DNA from: Polytrichum commune
Taxonomy: Eukaryota > Streptophyta > Polytrichopsida > Polytrichales > Polytrichaceae
Length of the DNA stretch: 64,000 nucleotides
Reading direction: 5' to 3'
Assembly: GCA_950295325.1 (NCBI GenBank)
Contig: OX485808.1
Span: 36,910,527-36,974,526 of the forward strand
Translations under genes and position numbers: made by a program
In this document: positions 23,465-37,564 of the stretch, one piece after another
How the letters are laid out: each line of letters begins with the position of its first letter
How positions within the stretch are numbered: position 1 is the stretch's first letter
The notes under the pieces: model-generated
What the model saw: only the letters and a program-made list of their open reading frames with translations
Databases searched by the model: none
Told to the model about the DNA's origin: nothing

Positions 23465-26400
23465 ATGTCTACCGCGAAACCCTCATTTCTGGGCTTCGCA
23501 CCATCTCTTGTTGCCCGTTGGAAGCCTACTTGGCGATTGCATCGACAATGCCTTGTTTGTGTCACCGGTGGTAGTGTGCGACGCTCACTGAAATTGAGAG
23601 CAGACATGAGGGCTAACTGGTGGAGATTTCAGGGCGGCTTGAATTCCAACCAACAACCAAGCACCTTCCTCTCCTTCTTCCGGCCACGTCACAGATACTC
23701 CGAACTGCAAACTCTTGCAATCGAGAGGGGCACAGAGGGCTCATCATCAGAGGTAGCACTCAGCACTTCCTCAAATGGCCAAGATGGGAAGGTCAAGATT
23801 CAGAAAAATAGGGATGGTGATGGTGATGGTGATGGTGATGTTGGTGATGGCATGGAGTGCATTGGGACAGGCCTGGATGTGGAGTGTGTGGTTCCGTTGA
23901 AAACCCTGGATGCCAAAGCCCCTGGACAATTTGCAGGGAGAGCAGTGAACAGCAATGGCATGGGTGAGAAGGAAGGTGGAGATGGGGAAGCAGGTCTGCT
24001 CAAATCTGTGCTGGAAACCTTGCTCTTGATTTCACCTTTTTTCTTCTGGGGCACAGCCATGGTGGCTATGAAGGGAATTCTGCCCAAGGCAGGCCCAATG
24101 TTTGTGGCATCTACAAGGCTCATCCCAGCCGGAGCTCTGCTTGTTGCGTTTGCCAGGTACACCTCATTCTCATCACAGTAAGCTTGTTTGCTTGTTATTA
24201 CGATATGACCTGGCAACAAAGCATAGTGATTATTCACATCAGCAGTTCCTTTCTCTCTTTATAACTGAAGATGAAAATCCGACGCAAAACTTCTGATTAT
24301 TCACGACACTCATCAGTCAAACCTAGTTATCTAGGGCACAACCAAATCCTTGCCTCTTGTATGTCCTCAATTGACAGTTTGTATATATTAATAGTCTAAA
24401 TATATTCCGCTTTCCACAGTTCAAGAGGGAGGAAAATGCCAGCTGGTGCACCAGCATGGCTAGCCATTGCCCTGTTTGGGCTGATTGATGCCTCGTGCTT
24501 CCAGGTACAGACAACAGCTTTTGCATCTTATAAAGCGCACCAAATTACTGTAAAGTTGCTATGAAAACTTTAGAATGGATCTGCTAGTAAGGGCAAGGCA
24601 TGACCCAGAGGAATATTGTAACAAGCCTAGAGATTTTCAAACCTAAAGTATGTATACTTCTGTAGGGCTTGTTAGAATTATAGAATTGGTTCCTAGGGAC
24701 TCCGCAGAATAGAAGTGACATCATATCATAAGGTCATCAGCCTAAAGATTTTCATGTTCCTTCATCCTCGCACCAGACTTGTGGTAGGGAGCTTGCGCAG
24801 AACAGAGTCAAAAAGCAGTACAGATAGTGTCTTTAATAGCTGGATTGGTTACATATCTGCAGGAGTACTGAGAAACTACACAGTTGATGATTCTTTTTTC
24901 CAGTGATAGTTGAAATAATTGTGTGTCAAATCATGGCTGAATTGAAGAGTTTTGTCCATTTTCAAATCAACTGAGTTTTTGATTCTGATCCTATTTATAT
25001 TAATGATTATCAGACCAATTTTTAGAATTTTGACCAGTAAGATTGTGTGGCAGGGCTTTCTGGCAGAAGGTCTCCGGAGGACAAGTGCTGGCCTTGGCAG
25101 TGTTAGTACTTCTTTCCTTTAAACCTCTTTGTTTTCACAAGTGTTGCTGGGCGCCTTTCTAATGTGTTTTTCTTCTATGTCAATTGGTTTTCTTCCACTC
25201 TTGTGATTATACTGTGTAATTGTGGGTTGAGGTCTGAAGGCTGGAGATTGATGTGAATATGCAAGTCGGTATTAGTTCCTTGGTACAAGCCGATGGTGCA
25301 ATTAAGATTTAGGTTCAATTGATACCATGTGTACATGCTTTTGGAGCATGAGTGAGGCTGACATCGAGATGTTGGTGGTGTTGATGTGTGAAATAGGACA
25401 GGTGATAATTGACTCGCAGCCACTTACAGTAGCTGTCCTTGCAGCACTTCTGTTTGGAGAATCACTGGGACCTGTGGCTATTTTGGGCTTGGGTTTGGGT
25501 GTTGTTGGGCTCATCTTGTTGGAGGTATTTCTTCATGTCTTCTTTACTGCACTCTTTAACAATATGCTTGGATCTTCCTTTTGTGAGTGTTATACATGGC
25601 AGAATCACTAATTGTCATCTTGGTCATCAATTAAAAGCTGATGATCAGGTATGGATCCAGAGAGCCTCTCTCAAATCTGTAGCCAGGTAGAGTTATAAAT
25701 TAATTCGGGCATTGAAACCCAAGATTACGCTTGTAGATATTTGGTAGGTGGTCAAACTAAGTTAGGCAAACCCTTCACCATAGGATCTGTACCAGATGAA
25801 TTGCATTACTCTGAAAGCAACTGGTGGGAGTAATATTGAAGCCTATCATTTTGCAATCACCAACCAACTGAATTGACTATTTCCTGCGTTCGCAATTTGA
25901 TACTACCAATGAGCGTTTGCTTTTGACTTGTATATTCACATGTCAATGAACTTCTTCCTAACAGGACACCCTTTATTTCTGATCATTCAAAGTCCAGACC
26001 ACATATTTCTGCACAGGATTTCACATCAATCATTTTTTCATGAACTTCATGTTTGCAAACTAGACATTCTTCATTGAGAATGAGATATGCTCACATATGC
26101 CCGGTCCATCTAATTATAGGGAGATTTGAAATCCTACAAATAACCTATACTTAGATACATACCAAGTATATCTAATCACCATGGTCACATATGGTTTTAT
26201 TTCCACTTCCTCTTTATGATAAATTGTGCTAAATATGAACTCAATACCATAGACCATACAAGACATTATTTTAAAACTTGTTGGGGTGGGGGTACATACA
26301 AAATGTCACATATCCCAAGTAAACACAACCCTGGTTTTTCAAGAGTTCACGGGTGTCACACTCTTTTGCTGGAGGATAGTTGATTCTAAACCTTACTAAA

Positions 26401-27762
26401 AACAGATGCTATCAATAGAATGGCATGGTCACAAAGAAATCCAATTTTCTACTATTGTTAGGTGCCTTTGGATGTGCTGCACTCGGCAATTCAGCCTGGA
26501 GAAGTACAAGAAGTTGTTCAATCAAGCAGTCCTAGTTTGCAGCCATCTGTAGCAGGGGAATGGTATATATGGGACAGTGGTGAGTGGTGGATGCTACTTG
26601 CAGCTCAAAGTATGGCTGTTGGAACCGTGATGGTGCGATGGGTCTCTCAGTTGTCTGACCCTATAATGGCTACCGGCTGGGTAAGGATTTCTGTTTGTAC
26701 TTTATATCGATGTTGTTCATTTGTTCTATGCCTCACAGCACGCCCACTGGTTGTGGTATCTGTATCCACAAATCATGTTACCAAGTTTGTGGTGGGAAAA
26801 ATGGGCTCGATTCGTTGGAAAAAGTAAATAGGCGCATCTACTTTCCACATTCAAATGTGGATACAGCAATGAGTGGGAGTCATCTCAACACATATTCCAA
26901 CACACTATTCACTTAGCATCCCACGTAAATGGTTATAGATATACAAATATGGCAACCTGTGGCTTGCTCTTACCATGCGTCTCTTACCTCCTGTTAGTGG
27001 TTACAAAATAACAAGGGGTTGATTGTCACTGGCAGCACATGATTCTTGGAGGAATACCATTGCTGGCTCTTTCATTTTGGCAGCATGACCCTGCAGTTAG
27101 CGGTCACCTCCAGGACTTGAATTCAAGTGACTGGGGAGCCCTGTTTTATACCTCCCTATTTGGAAGCGCTATTAGTTATGGTGTTTTCTTCTACAATGCA
27201 ACAAGAGGTAGAAAGTTTCTACCTTTTGGGTTCAATATTGACAATTAAATGCACTGCTTTTGAGATGTTTTGAGCCAACTTTTTGTAACACATATGAGTC
27301 CCGGATCTGCTGTCTTTGAACTCGTGAAATTGTTTACGTGACCTTGCAGGGAGTCTGACCAAGCTCAGCTCTCTCACCTTCCTCACCCCAATGTTTGCTG
27401 CACTATTTGGGTAAGTCAACACCTTCAACCGTGAGAATCAGAATGGACAGGTGTCTGCTCAAATGTTGTTAGTGCAGTTCTGTATCCTTTCTTGCATACT
27501 GTCACAGTGACCCTTGTTTGTCAATGATTTTTTTACAAAATTAAAAATATGATAACTTGCGTGTTCATGGAGCCATGAAGTTGAAAGCCTGGAAAATTAA
27601 ACCCTTGATGTAGGAACAACCAATAAAATTGTGATCTCTATTGGCAGGTACTTACTCCTAGATGAGACATTAGATGGCGTACAGCTTGCGGGTGCTTGTG
27701 TGACACTTCTCTCCATATACTTAGTCAACAAGAAAGTGAAGACGGAACCTCAAGATGAATAA
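23465..27762 (+). CDS. WAT1-related EamA/DMT transporter, probably chloroplastic (At3g02690-like)
   Basis: Eight exons (23465-24156, 24420-24504, 25054-25101, 25402-25524, 26462-26680, 27036-27207, 27350-27410, 27648-27762) join in frame to 504 residues. The N-terminal ~180 residues are rich in S, R and A (MSTAKPSFLGFAPSLVARW), like a plastid transit peptide, and include a DG repeat. The first EamA half runs from SPFFFWGTAMVAMKGILPKA to IIDSQPLTVAVLAALLFGES and GLILLEV. The second has GEWWMLLAAQSMAVGTVMVR, SDPIMATGWHMILGGIPLL, LYTSLFGSAISYGVFFY and TKLSSLTFLTPMFAALFG, ending IYLVNKKVKTEPQDE. About ten membrane spans are expected. The order and motifs match the At3g02690 type of drug/metabolite transporters; the substrate is unknown. 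ATG 23465 is preferred over 23408 because it gives the better transit-peptide start. Exons 5-7 are duplicated at 1752-2747. Confidence 0.93.
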
Positions 27763-27999
27763 CTAAGTTTGTAGCCTCATGGCATGTGGTGCAATGCCAT
27801 GCCTGTACTATATCTCCAATTTCCTATTTCAAAGAGCCAGATTGCCCACAGCAGTGCAGAAGATGCCTTTATTGAACAGATTGCCACTTTATATTCAAGG
27901 TTGCCATCACCGATGTTTCGTAATGGGTTTCTTCTGTACCTCTAGAAATTTCTCAGTAGATTTTCTGGTGCAAATTGAGTTTAAGCAATCATTCATAAT

Positions 28000-30385
28000 G
28001 AGCAGCTTTTACAGGTGTTTTCTTGACATTGTAAGCACCAACTACTAACTCGATCAAGGCCTGGATGTTAGAATGTTGTACAATGTCCTACTTGCACAAT
28101 TCCCAATGCTCAACGTAACTAAATCTGAGACGTATTCACCTCTATGCTATTTTCACCTCCGCTTCCAATAGCGGACCCTCTTAACAGTATCGTATAAATA
28201 TTCAGAGAAACATAATTCATGGTTGAGGCATCCATAACTCATAAACTAAGAGAGTTTACATATGTTTAGGAGGAGTAATAGCAGGGAAGTATTTTTTGTG
28301 CGAAGATTCTGAGAATGCAATTATTTTTATAAAAAAATCATGAATATGGAAATTGCTACAAATTTTGAAGTGTAAATTTTAGGGTTACACAATGTCGATC
28401 TATGGGTTAATCCATAATTGCTCATCTCAATCATATTCCTCGGCTACAATAATTATCAAAACTCTTATGGGGGTAATCAATCACAAGCCACAATGACATA
28501 AACTTTAAATGTGTTCGCCTAAAAAACATAGATCTCATCTATGTTAGCATTACATGACCCTACTGAGCATCAAAATGGACATGGTCGACTATGGATGTAT
28601 TGATCTTATAAAGGTGTGACATCACTAGAAAGATGACTATCACATCTTTATTAAGGTAGAAGCACCTCAAACCAAGACAACCCCCAAAACCAACTCCCTC
28701 AAAATCTTGCATAATAAGCACATATTGATTATGAGGATGATCACCATATGAACATGAACCACCCCCCCCCCCCCTCCCCCTTAATGGTTTTAAGTGACAA
28801 CACAATATTCACTTCAAAAATTTGTATTTATTTCAATTTAAAAAATCAAAACTTACAGTGTACATGGTCTGCTTTGTTCCTACATGGGAATTGTTTTTGG
28901 GTTCATGTGGCTAGCACATGTATGCCAAACACCTTAACTTCTTGGTTAAGGTGCTCTTATCTTAGTGCCAGAATGTGAAGGAAAACCCTATAGACATCCA
29001 TGAAGTGATGAATTAAAGAAGGAAAACAAAAAACATGCAACTACTACACCTAATTTAGTCTGCATTGGAATTAATGTGCCATAAATTTATCCAAAATTAT
29101 ATCCACATTAATAACCAAATTCGTTAGAACTAATGTGTTGTCTTGTTATAATTTAATGAAACATGTCAGCATAGTACTATTATGATTATTTTATGTGTTC
29201 ATATAATATTGACCTAGATTAATGTACATTGATAGTAATCATGGGATCACAATAGTAACCTAACACAAATACAAAAAGGTGTTACTAGAAAAATAATGTA
29301 GCCCACAATAATAAATCTAGTGTTCCTTGTTATGGGTCGATGATGAATAGTGCAGCCCACACCTAATTAATTATATAGTGTAGTTAACACAAGAAATTGA
29401 CAACCTTGATTGTCCAATGCATCCATCAAGTCAAGAGGGAAGCTAACATATGAACGAATAGGGGTGAGTAGTGCAATAACATGTGAGTAGTGACATCAAT
29501 TCAATAAATGCTCACAATTTTAGAGTACATATTCTAAAAATGACAATAACTTTATTTCATACCTAATTTAGACATTTTGATGTCACTGCAAAGCCTCATT
29601 GATATTAGAGAAATTGCAAATGATTGCAACTACTTCTATGGAATTAAAATACAAAGTGCGGTGGTTATGTTGGTGGAATTATAGTCACATAGCAAGAGAT
29701 CCTCTTTGATTTCCACTAGGAGACGTCAAGAAAACTAAATTAAACAGCTGAATTGAGAGGGCATCATTTAAACTCCATAACATTATTTAGCGCCCCCCTG
29801 ATTGACCTTCTCAAAAAAATATCAAATGAATGCGCGCTAGTTTCATGCTATTTTGAGAGCTAAAGTAACACTACATTTAAATTTTTACTTAGCCTATTTT
29901 TGATCAATTTAGGTAGTTATTATTATTATTATTTTTTTTATAAAGGTTTCAAAGACAAAACCAATGCTAAAAGGCGAAGAAGGTATTCACCTAGACTAGG
30001 TTAAAAACAATAAAATAATAATAAAAGTATTTTAATGCAAGTCAACAAAGTGATTCACTTTTTTTTTTAAATCCACTATTGATCTAAGTTGGGAACTAGT
30101 TTAATTTTGCAAAAAAAATTATTAATTTATTGCACATTGTATAAAACACTAAATTTGTGCATTTCACCTTTGTTTAGCCTACTCTTTATCTATATTAAAA
30201 AATATTTTTTCACTTTATGTGCATTTAACTTGTACTCGATCACGGACCCAAAAGCAACCCCGGTAGCATTGCTACTTATAATTATGGCACGTGAACATTA
30301 CTCCAACCTTATGTGTGATTACTATATCCGATTTTATTTACTCGTATTGGGGGATTATAACTTGAGTATTTGTTGCACATTTTAG
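28000..30385. other. Gene-free, AT-rich repeat DNA
   Basis: No open frame here looks like a protein. It holds a poly-C run near 28760, the MITE-like element at 29043-29386 and several homopolymer A/T tracts. Short frames on both strands are chance. Confidence 0.6.
29043..29386. mobile_element. MITE-like element with CTACAC ends
   Basis: The left end reads CTACACCTAATTTAG and the right end reads, inverted, CTACACTATATAATT, so the terminal inverted repeat is about 10-14 bp and imperfect. The ends resemble those of the 17574 and 46656 copies. No target duplication is clear. Confidence 0.45.
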
Positions 30386-31439
30386 TTGGAGGAAAATGTT
30401 GTCAATGAGTCTAAAGGCTTCAAGAATCAATTGGGTGAACTTTAGTGGCATGAGGATGTACTCCCAACTTGCTAATTATGTTGAGAAATGGAGAAATTAA
30501 TTATGGTCCAAAGCATTTCAACCCATGTTTAGAGGGAAAACATCATTCATCAAATTTTCTAAACTTGAGAATTTTTTGGGTGATGAAATTGCCACAAAAA
30601 GAGTTATATACATGTATTCATAGGCTCATTGTGGCATTTCATTGACTTTGTTTGAATTTGAACTCAGCATATATAATGGTCTCAATATTTTTTTTCTTTT
30701 GATTTATGTATGTGCAAATACATCTCATGTTTTCTAATATTGTCTTGATGTCTTCGCTTCCGCAATTTTTGTCACTGTGGATAAAAAAGGGCAGACATTG
30801 CATATGCATCCCAGTCGAGGACATGAGAGTCCACAATTTTGTGGAAATATCCATAGATTTTGGATTGTCCGTTGATATTTTTCCACCTTAGAAGAAAATT
30901 GAGAGATCTAAATGGGATCCTTCAAATACCGGTGATGAACATGATGACATGGTTGATGACAATGACATGAAAGGCGCTCAAGTGGAAAAGGGCATTAAGC
31001 ACAAATGTGGATCCAAAATGATAGACACTACTCAGCAATAAGAAATATAATCGTCACCACAAATTGAAGGTGGATGCAACTCCAACAATCCCTCCTACAA
31101 TAGGTTATATTGTTGTAACAAACACTCCGCCTACAACGGATGCAATTGTTGCAACAACTCCTCCCACCACAATTGTGCATTCGCAACCAAAGGCATAAAG
31201 GCATAGTAGAGAGAATTGAGTGGGATCATATTTGACAGTGGGCTCTCAACAACTATCGATAATGGGTAAAAGCACATCCATTGCATCCATATTGGAGAAT
31301 GGGGCCACAAATCACCCTATCATGGTTGAGGTTATAGACTTCTTAAACAAGGTACTATTGCAATGTTGATTTATTTATTTAGATATTTTGATGCAAATTA
31401 TCATGTTGAATCTCTTATGTGGTTTTGAATTCCCTTTGC

Positions 31440-32420
31440 AGGTTTCATTGGGTGGTTTGAAGTTTGACCTAATGATTGTAGATTTTCCAGCTGGGCTTCC
31501 CATTCCCAATGTATCCAAACCTTATATTGTCATTCCATAGTGGAATTTGCATTCATCCTCCACATCAAAGCTCTTTTCGAATTTGCTAGTGCATACCTTT
31601 ATGAGGATGCATGTCTTCTTGTCTTCTTGCCATAAATAAAAGAAGTTAAAGTGGACGTGATGATTTCTGTGGAAACTTATGATTTTACAATTGCAAAGGA
31701 TTGGTGGGGCATCAATGAGTTGCCGTTATGCTCAAGTGTTGACAGATTTCGCGCAGTACGCACGTACTAAATTTGAATTTATTTATTGGTTTTGATTTAT
31801 TGCATAGATAAAGTAAGTGTTCAGGATCAGTGAAGCTCCAGCTTCTAGATGACTTATCTTTCGTAATACCAAACTTTGCTTTGCCCTTTTAACTCGTGTT
31901 CTAATGTGTTTACTTCCTAGGATTTCTTTTAAATAATATTTTTTTGGATAACCAATTGTTTCTCAAATCTCTGATAACTACTTTACCAAAATGGATACAT
32001 CAATTCAAAAAATTCAAAAATTCAAAAAATTATATACCAATCATAATTACCTATTTCAATTATTTTGGTTTTTGAAATATCATACCAATACACATATGTT
32101 GTTTATTGGTTTTGATTTATTTGTGGTATTTTAGACTTGATGTTTTTGCATTATGACTTTCATTCACAACGTGAAGGCTTCCTTGCGTATTCTTTTCCAT
32201 AAAAGTGTTGGTATGGGTGACATGGATCTTGAAACCACCAATGTTTTCTTTAATTTGACCACAATTGATACTTAGCTCATGAACAAAAGTGTATTGTGGA
32301 GAGGGGAACCATAGAAAGACTCTACATCATGCAAGTCTTCATCAAGGCATTAAATGAACATGGATCGGTGGTTCTTAATGCCTTTGCTTCCACATGTGAT
32401 TGCAATTATTGGAATCAAGT
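31440..32420 (+). pseudogene. Methyltransferase-like relic, probably transposon-borne
   Basis: Translating across several frame breaks shows ordered pieces: FDLMIVDFPAGLPIPNV at 31463-31510, where a DPPW-type motif would sit; FASAYLYEDACLLVFLP near 31577; ETYDFTIAKDWWGINELPL near 31675-31730; and LNEHGSVVLNAFAST near 32352-32395, which resembles the LDxFxGTG AdoMet-binding motif I. Order IV before I fits beta-type amino-methyltransferases. Key residues are altered (DFPA for DPPW, AFAST for the glycine-rich loop) and stops interrupt every frame, so it is dead. Surrounding sequence from 30.4 to 32.9 kb looks like the rest of the same decayed gene, including an acidic DDMVDDNDM stretch. The family name is inferred from motifs only. 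Confidence 0.45.
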
Positions 32421-33278
32421 CAAATTTATAAAATGTTCCTATTTTGTTTTTATTTCTATGGCTTTGCTCATGGATGGTCATCATTGTGGATTCCAGGGGC
32501 ATTTGTTTATGCTTATAAGCATAGTGGATGACACCTTGTCGCACTTGAAGGGGATTCAACCATATTCGATGCAATAATAGCTCTTTTGTGCAATTTTGCC
32601 TCACACTATAAACCTTGCAAATGACGACGAGCCTATACGTAAGGTGGTGAAGCAATCTCGTATTAGTAAGTAAGTTTGGTGTTTCATTCAATATTGGAGT
32701 TATTCGTTATTCAATATTAGGTGTTCAATTTCGTATTGGATCATGTTACTAACCATTTGCTTGGTCTTAGCAAAAGCATGATAGCAAAGGCTTCATCACC
32801 TCCCAATTGTATGTTGCTTCCTCCACTTATAGAGAATATAGCTAAGGCTATGGCAACTACATCGATACCAGTCATTCGTCGAAGTGCTCGAAGCCGATTC
32901 ACTCTCCATATGTAAATGATGAGACAAAAGAGGGTAATGAAGAGAATAGTGAATGAGAATGAAATAGGATCGTGTGTAGAGTTAGACATAATGATTGGGT
33001 TTGTGTGGGTTGGTTTTATATGATGTTTCATATGATGACACATCACAACCACACACCCATACACACAATTCTTACAAACAAATCAAGACATTATCAACCC
33101 ACCCAGAACCATCCACAAAGAACTATATAACTTCATTAAACAAAGTAATGCACCCTTAAATATACAGCTAATAACAAACAAATTTCCCTTTCTACCAAAT
33201 GAATTACTTACAGAAGCTTTAAAATGTAAAGACCTGCTACATGAATATTCCCACCCCCCGCCACTACCCGACATACCC

Positions 33279-34187
33279 ATGTTGCACCCCCAAGAAAACC
33301 AAACAACAAACCACAGCACACATTTAATTACATGGAATGCTTCGTCACTAAACACAGCCCTACCAAACCTCCACCAACTTATATCATATACACCAAACAA
33401 TCCCGCAATCATCACTATACAAGAAACCAAACTAACCGCAACAAAATCCACAAAATACATACAAAACCTATTCGTACAATACAAGCTAATATTTAACAAC
33501 ACACATACATTAACAAGATGTATACAACAAAGAATGCCATATACACCTGCAAGAGGTGGACTCCTTACACTCATAAACAAATCATACGCATATCCCGGTA
33601 ACATCACCAAAATCCCCACTCCAGCTGCAATATCACCATATTTACAAATAATAAAAATAAACAACCAACCCCTACAACCATGGCTACTAATACACATCTA
33701 CATGCCATCACACGAAGATGACATACGACTTATACCAATAATACAACAAAATATCACACAACAAAACACTAACCACCCAAATCACACACTCATCCTATGC
33801 AGAGACTTTAACAGAGACATAGCCCTAATTGGACGACAAAACGGATACATAACAACACCACCACAAGTTGAAGATATAGAATGGCATGCATTTACGAACA
33901 ACCTTGAACTCACATATATCCCCACGAACAACTCATACTCTAGACAAGGGGGCCAAGACTACAACCAAACTAGCTTAATAGATGAATATTACATTAAAAC
34001 ACCCAATAATGCTCTATACTCATCAACCACAAATAACGACCATAACCTAAACTCATACCACTCCCCAATAACAATACATATACCACCAAATACACTACTA
34101 GCCCGCTATACGCCACCAACCACAAACAAACCACCAAGGCTACTAAACCCCATTCCACAAGCAAACATCGAATTATTCAAAACATAA
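33279..34187 (+). pseudogene. LINE APE-type endonuclease domain
   Basis: A 302-codon frame shows the exonuclease-endonuclease-phosphatase pattern: ITWNASSLN at residues 17-25 (the TWN motif), IQETKL at 47-52 with the catalytic Glu, HIYMPS, ILCRDFNRDI (the GDFN motif with R for G) and LIDEYYI followed by SYHSPI (the SDHxPI motif). The frame is open upstream from about 33040 with no ATG, so 33279 is a nominal start. It ends at TAA 34185-34187, but homologous coding continues past it in the same frame to a second TAA near 34308, so the stop is damage and not the native end. Confidence 0.75.
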
Positions 34188-34544
34188 TTTTTCGTAGAAA
34201 ACGCACTACAAATAAACGAACTCACAAACATACTAAAAACCAACCAAATAACAACAATACAATGGCAAAGATCTTGTACTAAGCTAGACCATATAATTCA
34301 ACAAATTTAAAAAAAAATCCAAGACACGTGTAACGCACCACCCCTCCCAGACCTCACAAACCGAAGATCGCAACAAGGAGGTTTTCTACCAAGAAAACTA
34401 CAAACAAAATGGAAAAAACATCTCTCCACCTACCATCTAATTAGGAAAGCAATCTACCGCAAAAAGAACTCACCTAACTGGTCAACACACCCAATAATAG
34501 AAGAACTACGTAATCACACTCAAGTCATTATCCCCCCCCCCAAA

Positions 34545-36787
34545 TCAGGAACCTAACCAACAAGAATGGATAGAAACAATAGCCCAAATAGCAAAAACCG
34601 CAATTATACATGCCCGAAAAATTACCACAAAATACACCCAAGAATGTATCAAAAAAGCCATAACCAAATACAAACAATTATATGAAAAAAGTCGAAAAAA
34701 ATTAACAAAAGAGTCTTCAAAAACCAAGAAACATCCCCACTCGATTGCATTACAGATGAACACCAAAACATACTTACAAACCCGGTAGACATAGCCAACG
34801 AAATCCACAAACAACAATCCACTAGCAACAGACCCACAGTACCAACATGTTATCACCAACCGGAGTATACACCATACTGTACCTACGGTGTAAGACAATA
34901 CCCCTGGCATAACTTGGACGGATTTGTCATCGACAAGAGAGGAACCCCACAAACCCCTTTACATAAATACATTGACAGCGAAACATACGAAATTTGCCTT
35001 AAAAACCTAGCAAACAACAAAACACCAAGCCCCGATAAAATTCCCAATATAATCATAAAAATATTCCCGAAAGCTTCCACAAATTACTCTTCCTATTCTT
35101 CTCCCACTGTTATAAACAAAAACAAATTCCAACATCATGGAAAATAAGCCTAACCATATTCTTATATAAGAAAGGAGACCCCTCAAAATTATCAAACCAT
35201 AGACCAATTGCACTCACAAACATAATATACAAATTCTTTATAAGTACCCTAACATTTATATTATCAGCATACGGGGAAAAACACCAAATCCTCCATGACA
35301 GTCAAGAAGGATTCAGAGCAGAAAGAAGCACGTCCAGACAACTCCAACTTCTCATAGCAGCACTAGAAGATGCAAGATTTATAAACCAAGATATATACCT
35401 ATTATATATTGACTTCAAAAATGCCTTTGGTTCGCCCGATCACGCAAGACTGTTAGCAATAACAAAAGACTTAGGATACCCAGAAGATGCGGTGACCCTA
35501 ATAGGAAATATTTATTCAAACTCCAATACCATATTCACCGGTGAACACTTCGGAAAAACAAAACCTATACCAATACAAGGAGACACACTTAGCCCATACC
35601 TCTTCCTAATATTCCTAGAACCTCTACTTAGATGGCTACAAAGAGGAAAGAATGGATACACATTTGGTACGTCCAAACTAATAATCAACTCGGCAACATA
35701 CGCAGACGATCTAGCCGCTATCACAAGCAATCTTCAATCAATACAAACCCAACTAAGCAAATTAGACAAATACTGTGATTGGGCCAGAATGGATTTAGGA
35801 GTGCCAAAATGTGCCATCACAGGGTGCCCAAATAATTCAAAAATAAAACCAGAAACATTCAAAGCCAAAATCCAAGGCCAAAACATCAACTACAAGAACC
35901 AACAACTACCAATCCTATACCAAAACGAACCCTACGTCTACTTAGGCATACAACTAGTACCGTCACTAAAATGGAAGCTCCAAACACACATCACGTTAGC
36001 CAAAGTAATAAACCAATGCAAAGAACTAACAAAATGCCCAGCTACAATTAAACAAAAAATAAGCATGGTGGATACCGTCATCAGAGCTGGTATAGCATAC
36101 AGCTTCTACACAGTCCCATACTCATTACCAACTATCAAAAAATTAGACAAAAAAATAATCGGTATCCAAAAAATAATATGTGGTCTTCCCAAATGTATAG
36201 CAAACATAATAACCCAACTACCATATGATCTATTTGGACTAGAAACATTCTCATTAAAAAACGCTTACTTAAGATGTACTAGTGAACAACTTAGAAATGC
36301 ATTAAACGACTCCGGAAGATTAGGAACAATATACAAAGGTCTCATACAACACATACTAGCCAAATACGGAGGGGCAGAGGACATACAAAGAATCAAATAC
36401 CAAGATTGTATAAGATCACCTACAACACGAACGCTATTCCTAATGAAAAAAGAAGGAGGAGCTCACCTCAAAAGCATAGAAGTAAACTTTCAACTCTACA
36501 CAACAGAACTAGAACATGAATGGAGAACACAAGCCACAACCGAACTACCACAACTAAACCCAGAGCTATCCATAAAACTACTACACAAACTCTTAACCCA
36601 CAACATACATAAAGTAAAACACATCTCCCTCCCCAATGGTACAAATTTAATGTCACCAAAAGACTTCCAAATATATTATAAAACACCAACAAAACTCGAA
36701 AAAACTGCACTACGTATAGCGGAACAATTTTTTTGCCAACAAACTTGCAACCAAAACTGCCCAAACCCATGTAACAGGCACCCCTAA
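34545..36787 (+). pseudogene. LINE reverse transcriptase domain
   Basis: Coding resumes near 34545 (EWIETIAQIAKTAIIHAR) and runs with frame changes near 34700 and 35085 to a TAA at 36785. RT motifs are NNKTPSPDKIPN (like KAPGPDGI), LFLYKKGDPSKLSNHRPIAL, EGFRAERSTSRQL, YLLYIDFKNAFGS, PIQGDTLSPYLF and the catalytic TYADDLAAI at about 35696-35722. The thumb and downstream region continue with LGIQLVPSLKWKL and an IKLLHKLLTHNI segment to NQNCPNPCNRH. The longest intact frame is 35492-36787. The reverse-transcriptase identity is secure; function is lost through frame breaks. Confidence 0.85.
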
Positions 36788-37564
36788 GCCCGTACACTAA
36801 AAGCAAGATACATATCAGAAAATAATGAACTAACACCCAACATGCAAGAAAATCCATTACACCTATCACTACCACGACAACTACAACAACCCAATCCACC
36901 CCCAACATAAAAAATAACCCACTCAGATACCCCATACACAGTATACTGAATCACAGATCAAACGAAACCAAAGATAAATATAAAATAACAAAAAAACTCA
37001 ACACATACCTATGCCAATGGTCACTCCAAAACAACACCACATATAATAAATGGCTGCTACAATGCGAACTCTTCCCACTAAACCAACCCCCAGTAATCGA
37101 ACACAACATCAAATTACTAAAAGAATACTACACAAGATACCAACACAATTACTATAAAAACATTGTACAAACACACATAGCCCCCATACAAGCCAAAGAT
37201 CCAAGATATATACCATCACCTACGATAATACCATACACACAAATATCAGTAATAGAATGCAACCCAGAAAAAAAACATTGCCACTGTAGAAAACACCATA
37301 CACACACAAAACAAATTAACACATATATACGAAGACACCGGACAACACCTCATTACCATCCCAACTACAAGACTAAAATGGCTCTGGCAACAATATAACA
37401 AAGATAAATACAACACACACGACTTAGTACCTCCCCCACAATCATTTGAAACAGAAGTAGTATGGCTCTACCAAATATATAACTCTAAAAAACCAAAAAA
37501 AGACCCACTAAAAACATCACAACACACTCTCCCATAAAATCTCCTTGACTCTATCACCAAAACA

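Noticed and set aside
33083-37000. Long minus-strand frames rich in V, C, F, L and W
   Set aside because: They are shadows of the A+C-rich LINE coding strand; such bias removes stop codons from the complement.
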